Assembly (NCBI RefSeq): GCF_028435365.1
Contig: NZ_JAGTJJ010000017.1
Coordinates: 62,001 to 126,000 of the forward strand
Length of the DNA: 64,000 nucleotides
Direction: 5' to 3'
From: Polyangium jinanense
GTDB taxonomy: Bacteria; Myxococcota; Polyangia; Polyangiales; Polyangiaceae
The notes below the pieces were generated by a model, which saw only the letters and a program-made list of their open reading frames with translations, searched no databases and was not told where the DNA came from. Positions 1-8,475 of the stretch are shown here, piece after piece. Position numbers and translations under genes: made by a program. Every line of letters starts with the position of its first letter. Positions within the stretch are counted from its first letter, which is position 1.

Positions 1-2
1 TC

Positions 3-506
3 GCGTCCGCGGCCCCCGGCGCCCAGCGCCCTGCTCCTTCGCGTTTCACGGAGCCGGCGGCGCCGATCCAGCGCACCCGCGCCGCGGACGGCGCCCTCGC
101 GCTTTCGAGCCTGGGCCTCACGTTCGGCCTTTCGAGCCCCGGGGACGGCGCCCTCTACACGACGATCCGCGGCGTCGATCGAGGTCAGCTCGGCGGCATG
201 CCCTTCGACGAGATCTTCGCGCGGATGCCTGCGTCCGGCGCGCCGATCACGCTCTTCGTCGACACGCGTGGCGCCTCCGCGCCGGCCGAGATCGTACGCG
301 ACAGCTGGAGCGCATGGTTTTCCGCGGCCCGCGCGCGGCTCCGGCGCGTCTTCGTGCTCGTCGACTCGGGCGCCGTGCGGTTCAACGTGGCCATGGCGAA
401 ACACGGCTCGAACACGGACGCACTCGTCGCCATCCATACCGATCCCGGGGATTTTGCGCGCGCGGCGCAGAGCCTTTTGCCCGGTTTCGTTCTTCCGCCG
501 GTCTGA
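3..506 (+). CDS. 5'-truncated hypothetical protein
   Basis: The reading frame is open from the first bases of the window to a TGA at 504-506, so the true start lies upstream or is lost. An internal ATG at 198 would give only 102 residues, but the frame upstream of it has the same codon bias and no stop. The visible 167 residues carry a Pro/Ala-rich lead and then an alpha/beta-looking part with alternating hydrophobic strands (ITLFVDTRG, RRVFVLVDSGAVRF) near the C-terminus. That pattern resembles SpoIIAA/STAS-like folds, but no family is assigned. It lies 43 bases upstream of the AMIN-domain gene on the same strand, and no terminator is seen between them. Confidence 0.6.
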   Translation, partial: ASAAPGAQRPAPSRFTEPAAPIQRTRAADGALALSSLGLTFGLSSPGDGALYTTIRGVDRGQLGGMPFDEIFARMPASGAPITLFVDTRGASAPAEIVRDSWSAWFSAARARLRRVFVLVDSGAVRFNVAMAKHGSNTDALVAIHTDPGDFARAAQSLLPGFVLPPV

Positions 507-549
507 CGTGAAACTAGCTCCCTCGGCAGGACCGTGTTCCAATCGTGGG

Positions 550-1095
550 ATGCGCCGCTCGCTCCCGCTCGCGCTTGCCGGGCTTTTGATCGGCTCGTTC
601 GCCTCGGCCGAGGAGTCGACCTCGAAGACGCCGCCCCCCGCAGGCGCGTCCGCGCCCGCCGCGCCCAGGGCGCCCGTGAAGAAGGCCCGGAAGGCGAAGA
701 AGGCGAAGAAGCGTGATCCGAAGGCGCCCGTCGCGAGCTCGCCGAGCTTTCAAATTCTCGCGAGCGGCGTGAGCCGCGTGTGGATCGAGGTCAGCGAGAA
801 GGTCGACGTGACCGAGCACAAGGCCGAAGGGCGGATCGCGTACCGCTTGAAGGGCGTCGTGGTGCCCACGCGGACGAACCGCCTGCCGCTCGAGACGATG
901 TTTTTCCAGACGCCCGTCGGTCGCGTGCTGCTCGTCGAGCTCGACGACGGCGACGTGGATCTCGTGGTCGAGCTGAAGCAGCCGAGCACGCCGAGTTACA
1001 AGCTCGTCGAGACGGAAGGCGGCGTGACGCTGCAGGTCGATTTCCCGGCGTCCGCTACGTCGAAGCAAGCTCCCGCCGAAGGGGCGACGCGCTGA
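550..1095 (+). CDS. AMIN-like domain secreted protein
   Basis: This is a 181-residue exported protein. An ATG at 550 gives a classical signal peptide (MRRSLPLALAGLLIGSFASA). It is followed by a Pro/Ala linker and a strongly basic stretch (KKARKAKKAKKRDPK, about residues 44-58). From about residue 65 to 165 a beta-rich module reads like an AMIN domain, the envelope-targeting fold found in PilQ secretins and amidases: FQILASGVSRVWIEVSE, then GRVLLVELDDGDVDLVVEL. AMIN domains bind peptidoglycan or periplasmic partners. The lone domain suggests a periplasmic adaptor. Its TGA (1093-1095) sits just before the LptD-like gene, so the two are probably translated from one message. The basic linker could contact LPS or peptidoglycan, but that is inference. 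Confidence 0.65.
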   Translation: MRRSLPLALAGLLIGSFASAEESTSKTPPPAGASAPAAPRAPVKKARKAKKAKKRDPKAPVASSPSFQILASGVSRVWIEVSEKVDVTEHKAEGRIAYRLKGVVVPTRTNRLPLETMFFQTPVGRVLLVELDDGDVDLVVELKQPSTPSYKLVETEGGVTLQVDFPASATSKQAPAEGATR

Positions 1096-1103
1096 ACCGA
1101 CGC

Positions 1104-2981
1104 GTGGTCGCCGCGGCGCTCGGGTTCGCCGCATGGATTTCGGGGACGCCTTCGCGCGGGCAGGACAAACCCGGCGTGCAGCGCGAGGTGCAGTTCCGCG
1201 CCGACGAGGCGCGCGCGGATCCCGAGCGTGGCGAGGTCGAGCTCGAAGGCGGCGTGGTCGTGACGTACGACCGCTTCCGGCTCACGAGCCGCAAGCTCGC
1301 GATCACGCTCGGCCCGAGCGCGGTCGAGATGCGCGGGACGGCGAAGATCTTGCACTGCCCTTGCAAGGATCCGCCCGTTTCGCTGGAGATCTCGGGGGCG
1401 CGGGCGACGGGGCAGGGGGACCTCGAGCTCCGATGGCCGCGGCTCTACTTCGGGCCCATCCCGGTGTTCATTCTGCCGTGGCTCCTCGTGCGGCCCGCGG
1501 ATCGCGTGGGGCTCTTGCCGCCGCGGTTCGCGATGCGCGGCGACGACGGCGCGCTCCTCGGCGCAGGCGCACGGTTTCCCTGGCGCGGCGCGGACGGGAA
1601 GTTGCGCGCGGTCGAGCTCTACGCGTCGGGATACGTGCAGGGAGGCGTGGAGCTCGGCGCGCGGATCGAGGGGCCCACGATGACGGGGCGGTTCACGTGG
1701 GATCGGCTCCGGCAGGATCGGTTCGTCGCGGATACACACGGGTTCGTCCGGACGGACGCGCGGCCGGACGTGCGGATCGCCTGGGATCTGGATGCAATCC
1801 GGGGTGCGCGGGGGCTCGTGGCGACGCCCTCGCTCACGGCGGCGGCGCAGCCGTTCGACGTGGGCGCGGCCAGCGTGACGATGCAAGTCTCACCGGGTCG
1901 AGGCGTGGGCGCGATCCTCGGGACCGGGCTCACGGCGAGGGCGCGGCGTGGGGAAGGGCCGATCGTTTGGGGTCCAACGGCGTTCGCCGGGGCCTCGGGC
2001 GCAGTGGGGCGACGCGGGAGCTGGGAGGCGAACACGGCGCTGGCGATGCTTTCAGGGCAAACGAATGCGCCGTATGCGCGCGCCGAGGCGGGGATCGAGG
2101 TCGCGCCGCGGCTCGGGCCGCTCTTCACGCGGGCGCGGCTCGGGACGCGGGCGCGGCTCGCGGGGCCCGAGGGCGCGCCGATGGCCTGGGACGCCGTGGC
2201 CGAGGCGCGGGGCGAGGCGTCCGTCACCCTGGAACGGTCGTTCGGCGAAGCGAAGGACGCGGCCCCGCTCGTGCACCGCATCACGCCGCGGCTCGAAGCG
2301 CGTGGCGCGGTCGCGCAGGGCGCGGGAACGTTTTTCCAGGCGATACGGCCGGATCTCGGGCCCGTGCTCGGGCTCGCGGCGCTCTCCGTGTCGAGCTCGA
2401 TCGGGAGCGCATTCGGCAGCTCGCTCGAGGCCGAGGTCAAGGGCGGGTTCGTCGCGACGAACACGGGCACGAGCGCGGTCGGGTGGGCGAGCGCGGAGGG
2501 CACGTACGGGGCCGTGAGCGCGCGGGTCGAGGCGATCGCGAGCAAGGGGAGCGTGGAGCTCCCGGACGAAGCGGGGGATGGAATTTCTGCGCTCGCGGAG
2601 CTACGCGTGGGCCTGGAGGACAAGACCACGGTCCTGCTCGACGTGTACGGGCGCGCGGCGGGAACGGGCGCGCTCGCGCGTTCGCTCGGCGGCGGGCTCC
2701 TGCTCGGCGACACGATCGGGATCGTGGCGGAGCGCGGGCTTCTTCTGGGCCTGGGTTATGCGAGGCCGCTCTTCGGCGGCGTCACCGGGAACATCCGCGC
2801 CGACGCCGACGTGTGGACGAGGGCCCTCGTGGGCATGGGCGGCGCGCTCGCGTATCGGCATCCGGACGGGTGCGTGGCAGTCGAGGTCGGCGGGAGCCGT
2901 CGCGCGGGGCGAAAAGGCACGGACATCTGGGTTTCGGTCGACCTCGTTCCCCCGCTGCCGACGCGGCCCGTGCCGCGTTGA
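1104..2981 (+). CDS. LptD-like (OstA family) outer-membrane assembly protein
   Basis: The roughly 625-residue protein starts with a short signal-like segment. An OstA/LptA-like beta module follows (REVQFRADEARADPERGEVE, then strands ending in LKLAITL-type motifs). The segment LYFGPIPVFILPWLLVRPAD and the long Gly-rich region with alternating beta strands to the C-terminus fit an LptD-type barrel. LptD inserts LPS into the outer leaflet. The protein is shorter than E. coli LptD (784 residues), so it may be a paralogue. The first conventional start is GTG 1104. A CTG at 1092 that overlaps the upstream TGA (CTGA) would give a better signal peptide (MNRRVVAAALGFAAW). Alternative reading: a general outer-membrane beta-barrel. 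Confidence 0.65.
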   Translation: MVAAALGFAAWISGTPSRGQDKPGVQREVQFRADEARADPERGEVELEGGVVVTYDRFRLTSRKLAITLGPSAVEMRGTAKILHCPCKDPPVSLEISGARATGQGDLELRWPRLYFGPIPVFILPWLLVRPADRVGLLPPRFAMRGDDGALLGAGARFPWRGADGKLRAVELYASGYVQGGVELGARIEGPTMTGRFTWDRLRQDRFVADTHGFVRTDARPDVRIAWDLDAIRGARGLVATPSLTAAAQPFDVGAASVTMQVSPGRGVGAILGTGLTARARRGEGPIVWGPTAFAGASGAVGRRGSWEANTALAMLSGQTNAPYARAEAGIEVAPRLGPLFTRARLGTRARLAGPEGAPMAWDAVAEARGEASVTLERSFGEAKDAAPLVHRITPRLEARGAVAQGAGTFFQAIRPDLGPVLGLAALSVSSSIGSAFGSSLEAEVKGGFVATNTGTSAVGWASAEGTYGAVSARVEAIASKGSVELPDEAGDGISALAELRVGLEDKTTVLLDVYGRAAGTGALARSLGGGLLLGDTIGIVAERGLLLGLGYARPLFGGVTGNIRADADVWTRALVGMGGALAYRHPDGCVAVEVGGSRRAGRKGTDIWVSVDLVPPLPTRPVPR

Positions 2982-3020
2982 CTTGCACGCGGAGGATTCG
3001 AGCGCGACCATGGCAGCGAC

Positions 3021-4493
3021 GTGCCGAGCGAGACGACGCAAGGGGCGACCAAGGCGCCGAAGGCGCACGTGATGGTGGTCGACGACGAGCCGGCGCTGCG
3101 TCGCAGCCTGGCGCGCGTGCTCCTCGCCGAGGGCTTCGACGTGATGACGGCCGAGGACGGCGCCGCCGCACTCACGCTGCTCTCGACGGCGCGCGCGGTC
3201 GACGTGGTGCTGCTCGACGTGATGATGCCCGGTCCGAGCGGCATGGAGGTGCTCGCGCGGATCAAGGAGCAGCACCCCGAGGTCGAGGTCGTCATGATGA
3301 CGGCGTTCGGCGACATCGACACGGCCGTCGCGGCCGTGCGGCAAGGCGCCTACAACTTCCTGACGAAGCCGTTCGGCCCCACGGAGACCGTGGCGCTCGC
3401 GCTCATGCAGGCCGCGGAGCACAAGCGGCTCGTCGATCGAACGCGCGTGCTCGAGCAACGCCTCGTGGAGCACGAGCGGTTCGGCGAGCTGATCGGCCGC
3501 TCGTCGCGGATGCAGGAGGTCTACCGGATCGCGCTCGGCGCAGCGCCGACCACGTCGACGGTGCTGATCCTCGGGGAGAACGGGACGGGCAAGGAGCTCG
3601 TCGCGCGCGCGATCCACCAGCACAGCCTGCGGAGCGACAGGCCGCTCCGCGCGATCAACTGCGGCGCGATCCCCGAGACGCTCGTGGAGACCGAGCTCTT
3701 CGGCAGCGTGCGCGGCGCATTCACCGGCGCGCAGGATCGGCCGGGGCTCTTCGAGCTCGCCGACAAGGGGACCGTGTTCCTCGACGAGATCGGCGATCTG
3801 CCGCTGAGCGCGCAGGCGAAGCTGCTCCGCGCGCTCGCCGAGGGCGAGATCAAGCGCGTGGGCGCGACGCAGCCGAAGACGGTCGACGTGCGCGTGATCG
3901 CCGCGACGAACGTGGACCTGAAGGAGCGGATCGCGTCGGGGCGTTTCCGGGAGGACCTTTATTATCGGCTCGCCGTGATCCCCGTGCATTTGCCGCCGCT
4001 CCGGCAGCGAAAAGAGGACATCCCGCTGCTCGCGTACCACTTCTTGCACAAGTACGCGCGGCGGAGCGGGCGCGACATCAAGCGGATCGGTGTCGAGGCG
4101 CTCAGGCTCCTGCGCGAGCAGCCCTGGCCGGGGAACGTGCGGCAGCTCGAGAACGCGATCGAGCACGCGGTGGTGATGGCGCGCGGGGACTCGATCCTGC
4201 CGACGGATCTGCCGTTCGGGCGAGACGAGGCGCACGTGGAGGAGGACGGGGCGGCGGGGGATACGCGGGCGTTCTGGGGCGATACGCTGTCGGAGCTGCC
4301 GTTCACGCAGGCAAAGGAGAAGGCGGCGTTCGCGTTCGAGCGCGCCTACGTGGAGCGGCTGCTCAAGCGAACGGGCAACAACGTGAGCGAGGCGGCGCGG
4401 CAAGCGGGGATGGATCGCTCGAATTTCCGGCGACTCATGAAAAAGGTCCGCACGGCCTCGGACGACGGCGTGGGCGAGGATGACGACGTGTGA
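3021..4493 (+). CDS. NtrC-family sigma-54-dependent response regulator
   Basis: The 490-residue protein has the full NtrC layout. Residues 16-125 are a receiver with DDE near the N-terminus, phospho-acceptor Asp66 (VVLLDVMMPG) and Lys116 (FLTKPFG). Residues 155-395 are an AAA+ domain with Walker A GENGTGKE (185-192), the sigma-54-contacting GAFTGA loop (232-237) and Walker B VFLDEIG. A Fis-type helix-turn-helix closes the protein (NNVSEAARQAGMDRSNFRRL). It should activate sigma-54 promoters when phosphorylated. The start is GTG 3021; an ATG at 3010 is out of frame. No cognate histidine kinase lies nearby, so its partner is encoded elsewhere. It sits between envelope genes and is followed after 52 bases by a TolC-type protein, a possible target. 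Confidence 0.93.
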   Translation: MPSETTQGATKAPKAHVMVVDDEPALRRSLARVLLAEGFDVMTAEDGAAALTLLSTARAVDVVLLDVMMPGPSGMEVLARIKEQHPEVEVVMMTAFGDIDTAVAAVRQGAYNFLTKPFGPTETVALALMQAAEHKRLVDRTRVLEQRLVEHERFGELIGRSSRMQEVYRIALGAAPTTSTVLILGENGTGKELVARAIHQHSLRSDRPLRAINCGAIPETLVETELFGSVRGAFTGAQDRPGLFELADKGTVFLDEIGDLPLSAQAKLLRALAEGEIKRVGATQPKTVDVRVIAATNVDLKERIASGRFREDLYYRLAVIPVHLPPLRQRKEDIPLLAYHFLHKYARRSGRDIKRIGVEALRLLREQPWPGNVRQLENAIEHAVVMARGDSILPTDLPFGRDEAHVEEDGAAGDTRAFWGDTLSELPFTQAKEKAAFAFERAYVERLLKRTGNNVSEAARQAGMDRSNFRRLMKKVRTASDDGVGEDDDV

Positions 4494-4545
4494 TGTCCGC
4501 GAACACGGTTGCAGCGAGCGAGCCCCTGTGAAAAAGAGCGCGGAC

Positions 4546-5910
4546 ATGGCGCAGCGGTCGATCCGGCGATGGCTTCTCGGGGCGGCCCTTTCCCTGGGCG
4601 TCGCCGCCTTGCCGGCGCCCGCGGAGGCCAGAGAAAAGGTCGTCTACGACCTGCGGCAGATCCTGGAGATCGCCGAGCGAAACCATCCGAACGTGCTCGC
4701 GGCCCGGGCGCGTCTCGCGCAGGTGCGCGCGCAGCTCGACGAGGCCCACCGCGCGCCGTTCAGTCAATTCCGCATGAGCGGCGGCGTCGGTCTAGCGCCG
4801 ACCGTGCTCGGCAACAACGTGTTCAGCCCGAACACGGACGTGTCGCTGACGAGCAGTCTCGGGCTCGCCTGGAGGGCCAGCGTCGACGGGGTCGTGCCGC
4901 TCTGGACCTTCGGCAAGATCACGAACCTGTGGGACGCAGCCGAGGCGAACGTCGAGGTGAACAAGGCAAACGTCGAGAAGGAGCGCGACGCCGTGCGCCT
5001 CGACGTGCGCCGCGCCTATTTCGGCCTGCAGCTCGCGCGCGACGGCGCGCTGCTCCTCAAGGACGTGCGCAGCGCGATCGACAAGGCCATCGGCAACGTG
5101 AAGAAGTCGATCGAGGAGGACGAGGGCGATCCGATCGAGCTCTTCAAGCTGCAGACGTACACGGCCGAGCTCGAAGTGCGCGAGGCCGAGTCCGCGCGAT
5201 ACATGACGGTGGCGCTCGCAGGTCTCCGGTTCTTCACGGGGATCGCAGATCTCGACATCCCCGACGCGCCGCTCAAGCCGCCGAAGCACAAGCTCGGGCA
5301 CGTGTCGCGGTACCTGACGGCAGCGCGGCTGCATCGGCCGGAGCTCGCGATGGCGCGGGCCGGGGTGCAAGCGCGGCGCGCGCAGGTCGAGGTCGCGCGG
5401 GCGCAGCTCTTTCCCGATATCGGGCTCGGTCTCAACGCGGGCTATGCGCGGGCGCCCGAGGTGGCAAACCAGATCAACCCGTTCGGCGGGGATACAGCGA
5501 ACTTCTTCTGGTACGGCGCAGCCGTCGTGTTCCAGTGGAAGCTCGATTTCCTGCCGCAATCGTCCCGCATCCAGTTCGCCGAGGCGCAACTCGAAGAAAT
5601 GCGCGCGACGGAAAAATACGCGCTCGGCGGCGCAGGGGTCGAGGTGGAGACGGCCTACGCCGAGGTGATCGACTGGCAGAAGCGCGTGGACGCGTACGCG
5701 AAGGCCGTGTCGTACGCCCGGAAGTGGCTGGTCACGGTGCAGCAGGGGATCGACGTGGGAACACGCGAGGAGAAAGACGTCCTCGACCCGGCGAAAGCAT
5801 TCGCGACGAACCGCTTCAGCCTGATGAACGCAACGATGGAGCTCGATCTCGCGATGAGCCGGCTCGCCAAAGCAACCGGCTGGGACGCGATCGCGCCCGA
5901 CGGGCTCTGA
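4546..5910 (+). CDS. TolC-family outer-membrane efflux protein
   Basis: This 454-residue protein starts at ATG 4546, about 8 bases after an AAGAG element, with a signal peptide ending near AEA|REK. A GTG at 4528 is an alternative. The body is long amphipathic helices with heptad-like Ala/Glu patterns in two repeats, the outer-membrane-efflux-protein pattern: an early 'ILEIAERNHPNVLAARARL' helix and a late repeat 'LHRPELAMARAGVQARRAQV'. Such trimers form the outer-membrane duct of type I secretion systems and RND pumps. No inner-membrane partner is adjacent; the nearest RND protein is at 35 kb. The TGA is followed immediately by a composite palindromic repeat that could end transcription. Confidence 0.88.
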   Translation: MAQRSIRRWLLGAALSLGVAALPAPAEAREKVVYDLRQILEIAERNHPNVLAARARLAQVRAQLDEAHRAPFSQFRMSGGVGLAPTVLGNNVFSPNTDVSLTSSLGLAWRASVDGVVPLWTFGKITNLWDAAEANVEVNKANVEKERDAVRLDVRRAYFGLQLARDGALLLKDVRSAIDKAIGNVKKSIEEDEGDPIELFKLQTYTAELEVREAESARYMTVALAGLRFFTGIADLDIPDAPLKPPKHKLGHVSRYLTAARLHRPELAMARAGVQARRAQVEVARAQLFPDIGLGLNAGYARAPEVANQINPFGGDTANFFWYGAAVVFQWKLDFLPQSSRIQFAEAQLEEMRATEKYALGGAGVEVETAYAEVIDWQKRVDAYAKAVSYARKWLVTVQQGIDVGTREEKDVLDPAKAFATNRFSLMNATMELDLAMSRLAKATGWDAIAPDGL

Positions 5911-5920
5911 GGCGCTTCGC

Positions 5921-6062
5921 TGGGGCGTTGCCCCAGGCCCCACCAGGGGCTGTCCGCCCCTGGACCTGGACCAGCGCAAGCGCTGGACCCGGGGTCGATG
6001 AACTGCGCGATGCGCAGTTCATCGAACAGGCCGAGTAAAGACCACGAACGACGCTGCCGACC
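5921..6062 (+). repeat. composite palindromic element, copy A
   Basis: Four perfect hairpins follow one another, starting 10 bases after the TolC-type stop: TGGGGC-GTT-GCCCCA (5921-5935), CCAGGGGC-TGTCC-GCCCCTGG (5943-5963), CCAGCGC-AA-GCGCTGG (5971-5986), and a 13-bp stem with loop GAT at 5996-6024. An unpaired tail of about 38 bases with AAGACCACGAAC follows. Copies B (inverted, 6079-6218) and C (14884-14985) share the order of stems. This is a REP/MITE-like family. It may act as a transcription end or mRNA 3' stabiliser, or be a mobile non-coding element. Confidence 0.8.
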
Positions 6063-6078
6063 AAGACAGCGTCATTTC

Positions 6079-6218
6079 GATTGGCAACGCTGTTCCTGGT
6101 CTTGCCACCGGCTCGTGGAAGAACCGCGCATCGCGCGGTTCTTCCAACCCGAGTCCAGGGCTTGCCCTGGTTCGGGTCGAGGGGCGAACAGCCCCCGCGG
6201 GGTCCGGGGCGGCGCCCC
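6079..6218 (-). repeat. composite palindromic element, copy B (inverted)
   Basis: Read on the minus strand this is the same series as copy A: GGGGC-GCC-GCCCC (6206-6218), GGGGC with TGTTC loop and GCCCC (6181-6195), CCAGGGC-AA-GCCCTGG (6155-6170), and a 13-bp terminal stem around GAT (6117-6145). Its tail (CAAGACCAGGAAC, about 6079-6116) faces the tail of copy A, so A and B form a large inverted pair filling 5911-6241. Its outer edge lies next to the stop codon of the minus-strand lipoprotein at 6242. The terminal stem differs in sequence from copy A but is fully paired. Confidence 0.8.
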
Positions 6219-6241
6219 GGCGCGGCGGCCCAAGCATCGCG

Positions 6242-7867
6242 CTAAGGCACGATGCAGCCGAGCCGTGTGAAGAACACGTGCTGCTGGCCTTCGCGGTCGT
6301 CGCGGAAGAGGATGCCGACGTTGCCGTCGGGGCCGAACGTGGCGATCGGGTAGATGCTGTCCTTCTTGCCGAACGTGACGCGTTGCTCGGTGCCGGAAGG
6401 GTTTAGGTTCCCGTCGAGCATGAGCGCGTAGAGCTCGTAGCCGTCGTTCTGGTCGCGATCGTCGGCGTAGACGAGCAGCACGCGGTCGCCGAGGGCCTTG
6501 ATGCTCGGGTAACGCGAGCGGAAGGAGCCGGGGTTCGTGAGTGCCTTGGGCTCGACGAGGATGTTGCCGTCCTCGTCGACGACGGCGCCGTAGATCGCCT
6601 TGGGGTTCGCCGTCTTGTCGAACCATGCGACGACGTACCGATCCTGGTTCCAGGCGATCGTGGGGTAGACCGAGTCGCTGGTGCCCTGCGTGAGGGAGAC
6701 CGCCGGCGATCGCGGCGTGAGATCCTGGTTGAAGACCTGGAACTGGATGAAGTGCTGGAGCGCGTCGCCGGGCGCCCACGCGACGCCGATCGACGAGAGG
6801 CCGGGCGCCATCTGCGGCGCTTCGTTGCCCACGTTGAAGGCCTGCGTGAGCTTGACGTTGCCGCCGATCGGCGCGCCGTCGATGGAGAGGCGCTGCGCGT
6901 AGAGGTCGAAGAGGCCCTCACGCTCGTCTTGCCACGCGACGATGAACTCGCCGCCGGTCCAGCCGAGCGAGACGTTGATCGAAAAACCCTCGGCGAAGGA
7001 GAGGCGTGTGTCGGGCAGGACCTTCGCGCCGCTCTCGTCGAGCAGCGTGAAGTACACCTCGTAGTCGCCGCTGCGACGATCCTGCCACGCGATGCCGTAC
7101 CGATCGCCGACCCACACGATCGGGCCGCCGGCGTTGTCGCCGTTCTGGAAGACGATCGGCGCCTCGGGGCCGAGCGGCACGCCGGTCGGCGCGAGCATGT
7201 TGAGGCGCATCGAGAAGCCGGAGACGGTGCCCGTGTACGCCGCCGCGTACGAGGTGCCGCTCCACGCGAGGCCGCCGGGGCCCGCGGGCGCGATGTCGCC
7301 TGAGAGGCGGATGGGCTCGTTGAGGAGCGGGATGTACGTGGCGCCGTCGTCGACGACGCCGTTGCAGTCGTTGTCGACGCCGTCGCAGACCTCGGTACCG
7401 CCCGGATACGCGAGCTCGCTCTTGTCGTCGCAGTCGTCGCCGCACGCGTTCGGATCACCCGGCAGCGTGCCGGGCCGCGGGCCGCGGAAGCCGTCGCCGT
7501 CGTTGTCACGCGTGGCGACCTCGTACGTGCACTGCCCCGTCTTCGGGACGCACGCGTCGTCGGTGCACGGATCGTTGTCGTCGCAGACGATGGGCGGGAG
7601 ATCGACGCAGAGGCCGCCGTTTCGCGGGGCGCCTGCCTCCGCGCCTGCTGCGAGGTCGCAGTAGACGGGCTCGCAGAGGTTCTTGTGGCCGGGACAATCC
7701 GAGTCGACGAAACAAGGGGGCTGAGGCGGGCCGACATCGAGCGGCGTGCGCGCGCCGCAGCCGCCCGCCACGATCCCCGCGGCCACGAACATGCCCGAGA
7801 GCGCGGCGAGTGAGAGTCCGATCAGGCTTCGTCCGCCGCGCGCCTTCCGCAAACGCTTCACAGGCAT
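6242..7867 (-). CDS. lipoprotein with MopE-type metal-binding repeats
   Basis: The 541-residue lipoprotein starts at ATG 7867, with a basic n-region, a hydrophobic helix and a lipobox ending at Cys37 (IVAGGCGAR). Residues 45-115 are Cys-rich. Residues 120-175 hold MopE-type motifs: DNDGDGF, CGDDCDD and EVCDGVDNDCNGVVDDG, Asp-rich loops known to bind copper or calcium in secreted myxobacterial and methanotroph proteins. The remaining 360 residues repeat a beta-strand pattern (GIAWQDRRSGDYEVYF, IVAWQDEREGLFDLYA, VVAWFDKTANPKAIYG) spaced by about 50-60 residues, probably a beta-propeller. The start overlaps the end of the upstream lipoprotein gene by 10 bases, so they are probably co-translated. 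Substrate or ligand is unknown. Confidence 0.8.
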   Translation of the reverse strand: MPVKRLRKARGGRSLIGLSLAALSGMFVAAGIVAGGCGARTPLDVGPPQPPCFVDSDCPGHKNLCEPVYCDLAAGAEAGAPRNGGLCVDLPPIVCDDNDPCTDDACVPKTGQCTYEVATRDNDGDGFRGPRPGTLPGDPNACGDDCDDKSELAYPGGTEVCDGVDNDCNGVVDDGATYIPLLNEPIRLSGDIAPAGPGGLAWSGTSYAAAYTGTVSGFSMRLNMLAPTGVPLGPEAPIVFQNGDNAGGPIVWVGDRYGIAWQDRRSGDYEVYFTLLDESGAKVLPDTRLSFAEGFSINVSLGWTGGEFIVAWQDEREGLFDLYAQRLSIDGAPIGGNVKLTQAFNVGNEAPQMAPGLSSIGVAWAPGDALQHFIQFQVFNQDLTPRSPAVSLTQGTSDSVYPTIAWNQDRYVVAWFDKTANPKAIYGAVVDEDGNILVEPKALTNPGSFRSRYPSIKALGDRVLLVYADDRDQNDGYELYALMLDGNLNPSGTEQRVTFGKKDSIYPIATFGPDGNVGILFRDDREGQQHVFFTRLGCIVP

Positions 7868-8409
7868 CCGCCGAACCCTTCGACGTCGATCGGCTCGCAC
7901 ACGAGCCCGGACGGGCAGCCATCGTTGCCATCGAGCGGACAGAGCTGCACACACTGCGTGCCGGAGCCGGTCACGACGCAGGCAAACCCCGCCGCGCACC
8001 AGAGGCCCGTGTTGCTGCCGCACGGATCACCTTGCACGCCGGAGCCCGCGGGCGCGCAGAACGCGCCGTAGACCTCCTGGCCGCAGGGTTCGCTCGGGTA
8101 TGAGACGAAAATGAAGCACCCGTCGCCGGGGAAACAGCCGCTGTTCAGTTGATCGAAGGGATCACACTGGAAGTCCTCGATCGGCGGCGGCGTGGAGGGG
8201 CAGCCGGGATCGATGTACTCGTCGAACGCGTCCTTGCCCGCGTCCCAGATGGGGCCTGTTGCGGTGCTGCTCGACGAGTCCCCACCCTCGCCGCCGCCTC
8301 CGCCCTGGCCCTCCGTCTCCCGCACGATCGAGCTGCCGCACCCGCCGAGACCCGCGGCCGGGACGATGAGGCCAAGCGCGGCGGCCACCAAGATAAGCCG
8401 CTTCTGCAT
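7858..8409 (-). CDS. Cys-rich lipoprotein
   Basis: This 183-residue lipoprotein starts at ATG 8409. The lipobox ends at Cys24 (AAGLGGCGSS). A Gly/Ser-rich linker (GQGGGGGEGGDSSSSTATG) typical of myxobacterial surface lipoproteins comes next, then a compact domain with about 12 cysteines (CDPFDQLNSGCFPGDGCF, CGSNTGLWCAAGFAC), presumably disulfide-bonded. The C-terminal CxxC-spaced module repeats a pattern seen in many Polyangiales secreted proteins. The gene is first of a two-gene unit: its last codons overlap the start of the MopE-type lipoprotein. No enzymatic motif is visible; function unknown. Confidence 0.75.
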   Translation of the reverse strand: MQKRLILVAAALGLIVPAAGLGGCGSSIVRETEGQGGGGGEGGDSSSSTATGPIWDAGKDAFDEYIDPGCPSTPPPIEDFQCDPFDQLNSGCFPGDGCFIFVSYPSEPCGQEVYGAFCAPAGSGVQGDPCGSNTGLWCAAGFACVVTGSGTQCVQLCPLDGNDGCPSGLVCEPIDVEGFGGCL

Positions 8410-8475
8410 GCCCGAAGCGTAACCGAATTTTTTCGCGCGCGCCGCGAGGGAGAGGAGGATCCGGCGCAGAAAAGG

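Noticed and set aside
1133..4483. Very long plus-strand ORF of 1116 codons
   Set aside because: It spans the LptD-like and NtrC genes in another frame, is Arg/Ala/Gly-rich throughout and has no domain. High GC lengthens shadow frames.
2601..4547. Long minus-strand ORF across the NtrC gene
   Set aside because: Composition is His/Arg/Leu-rich and antisense to conserved receiver/AAA+ motifs, so it is a shadow.
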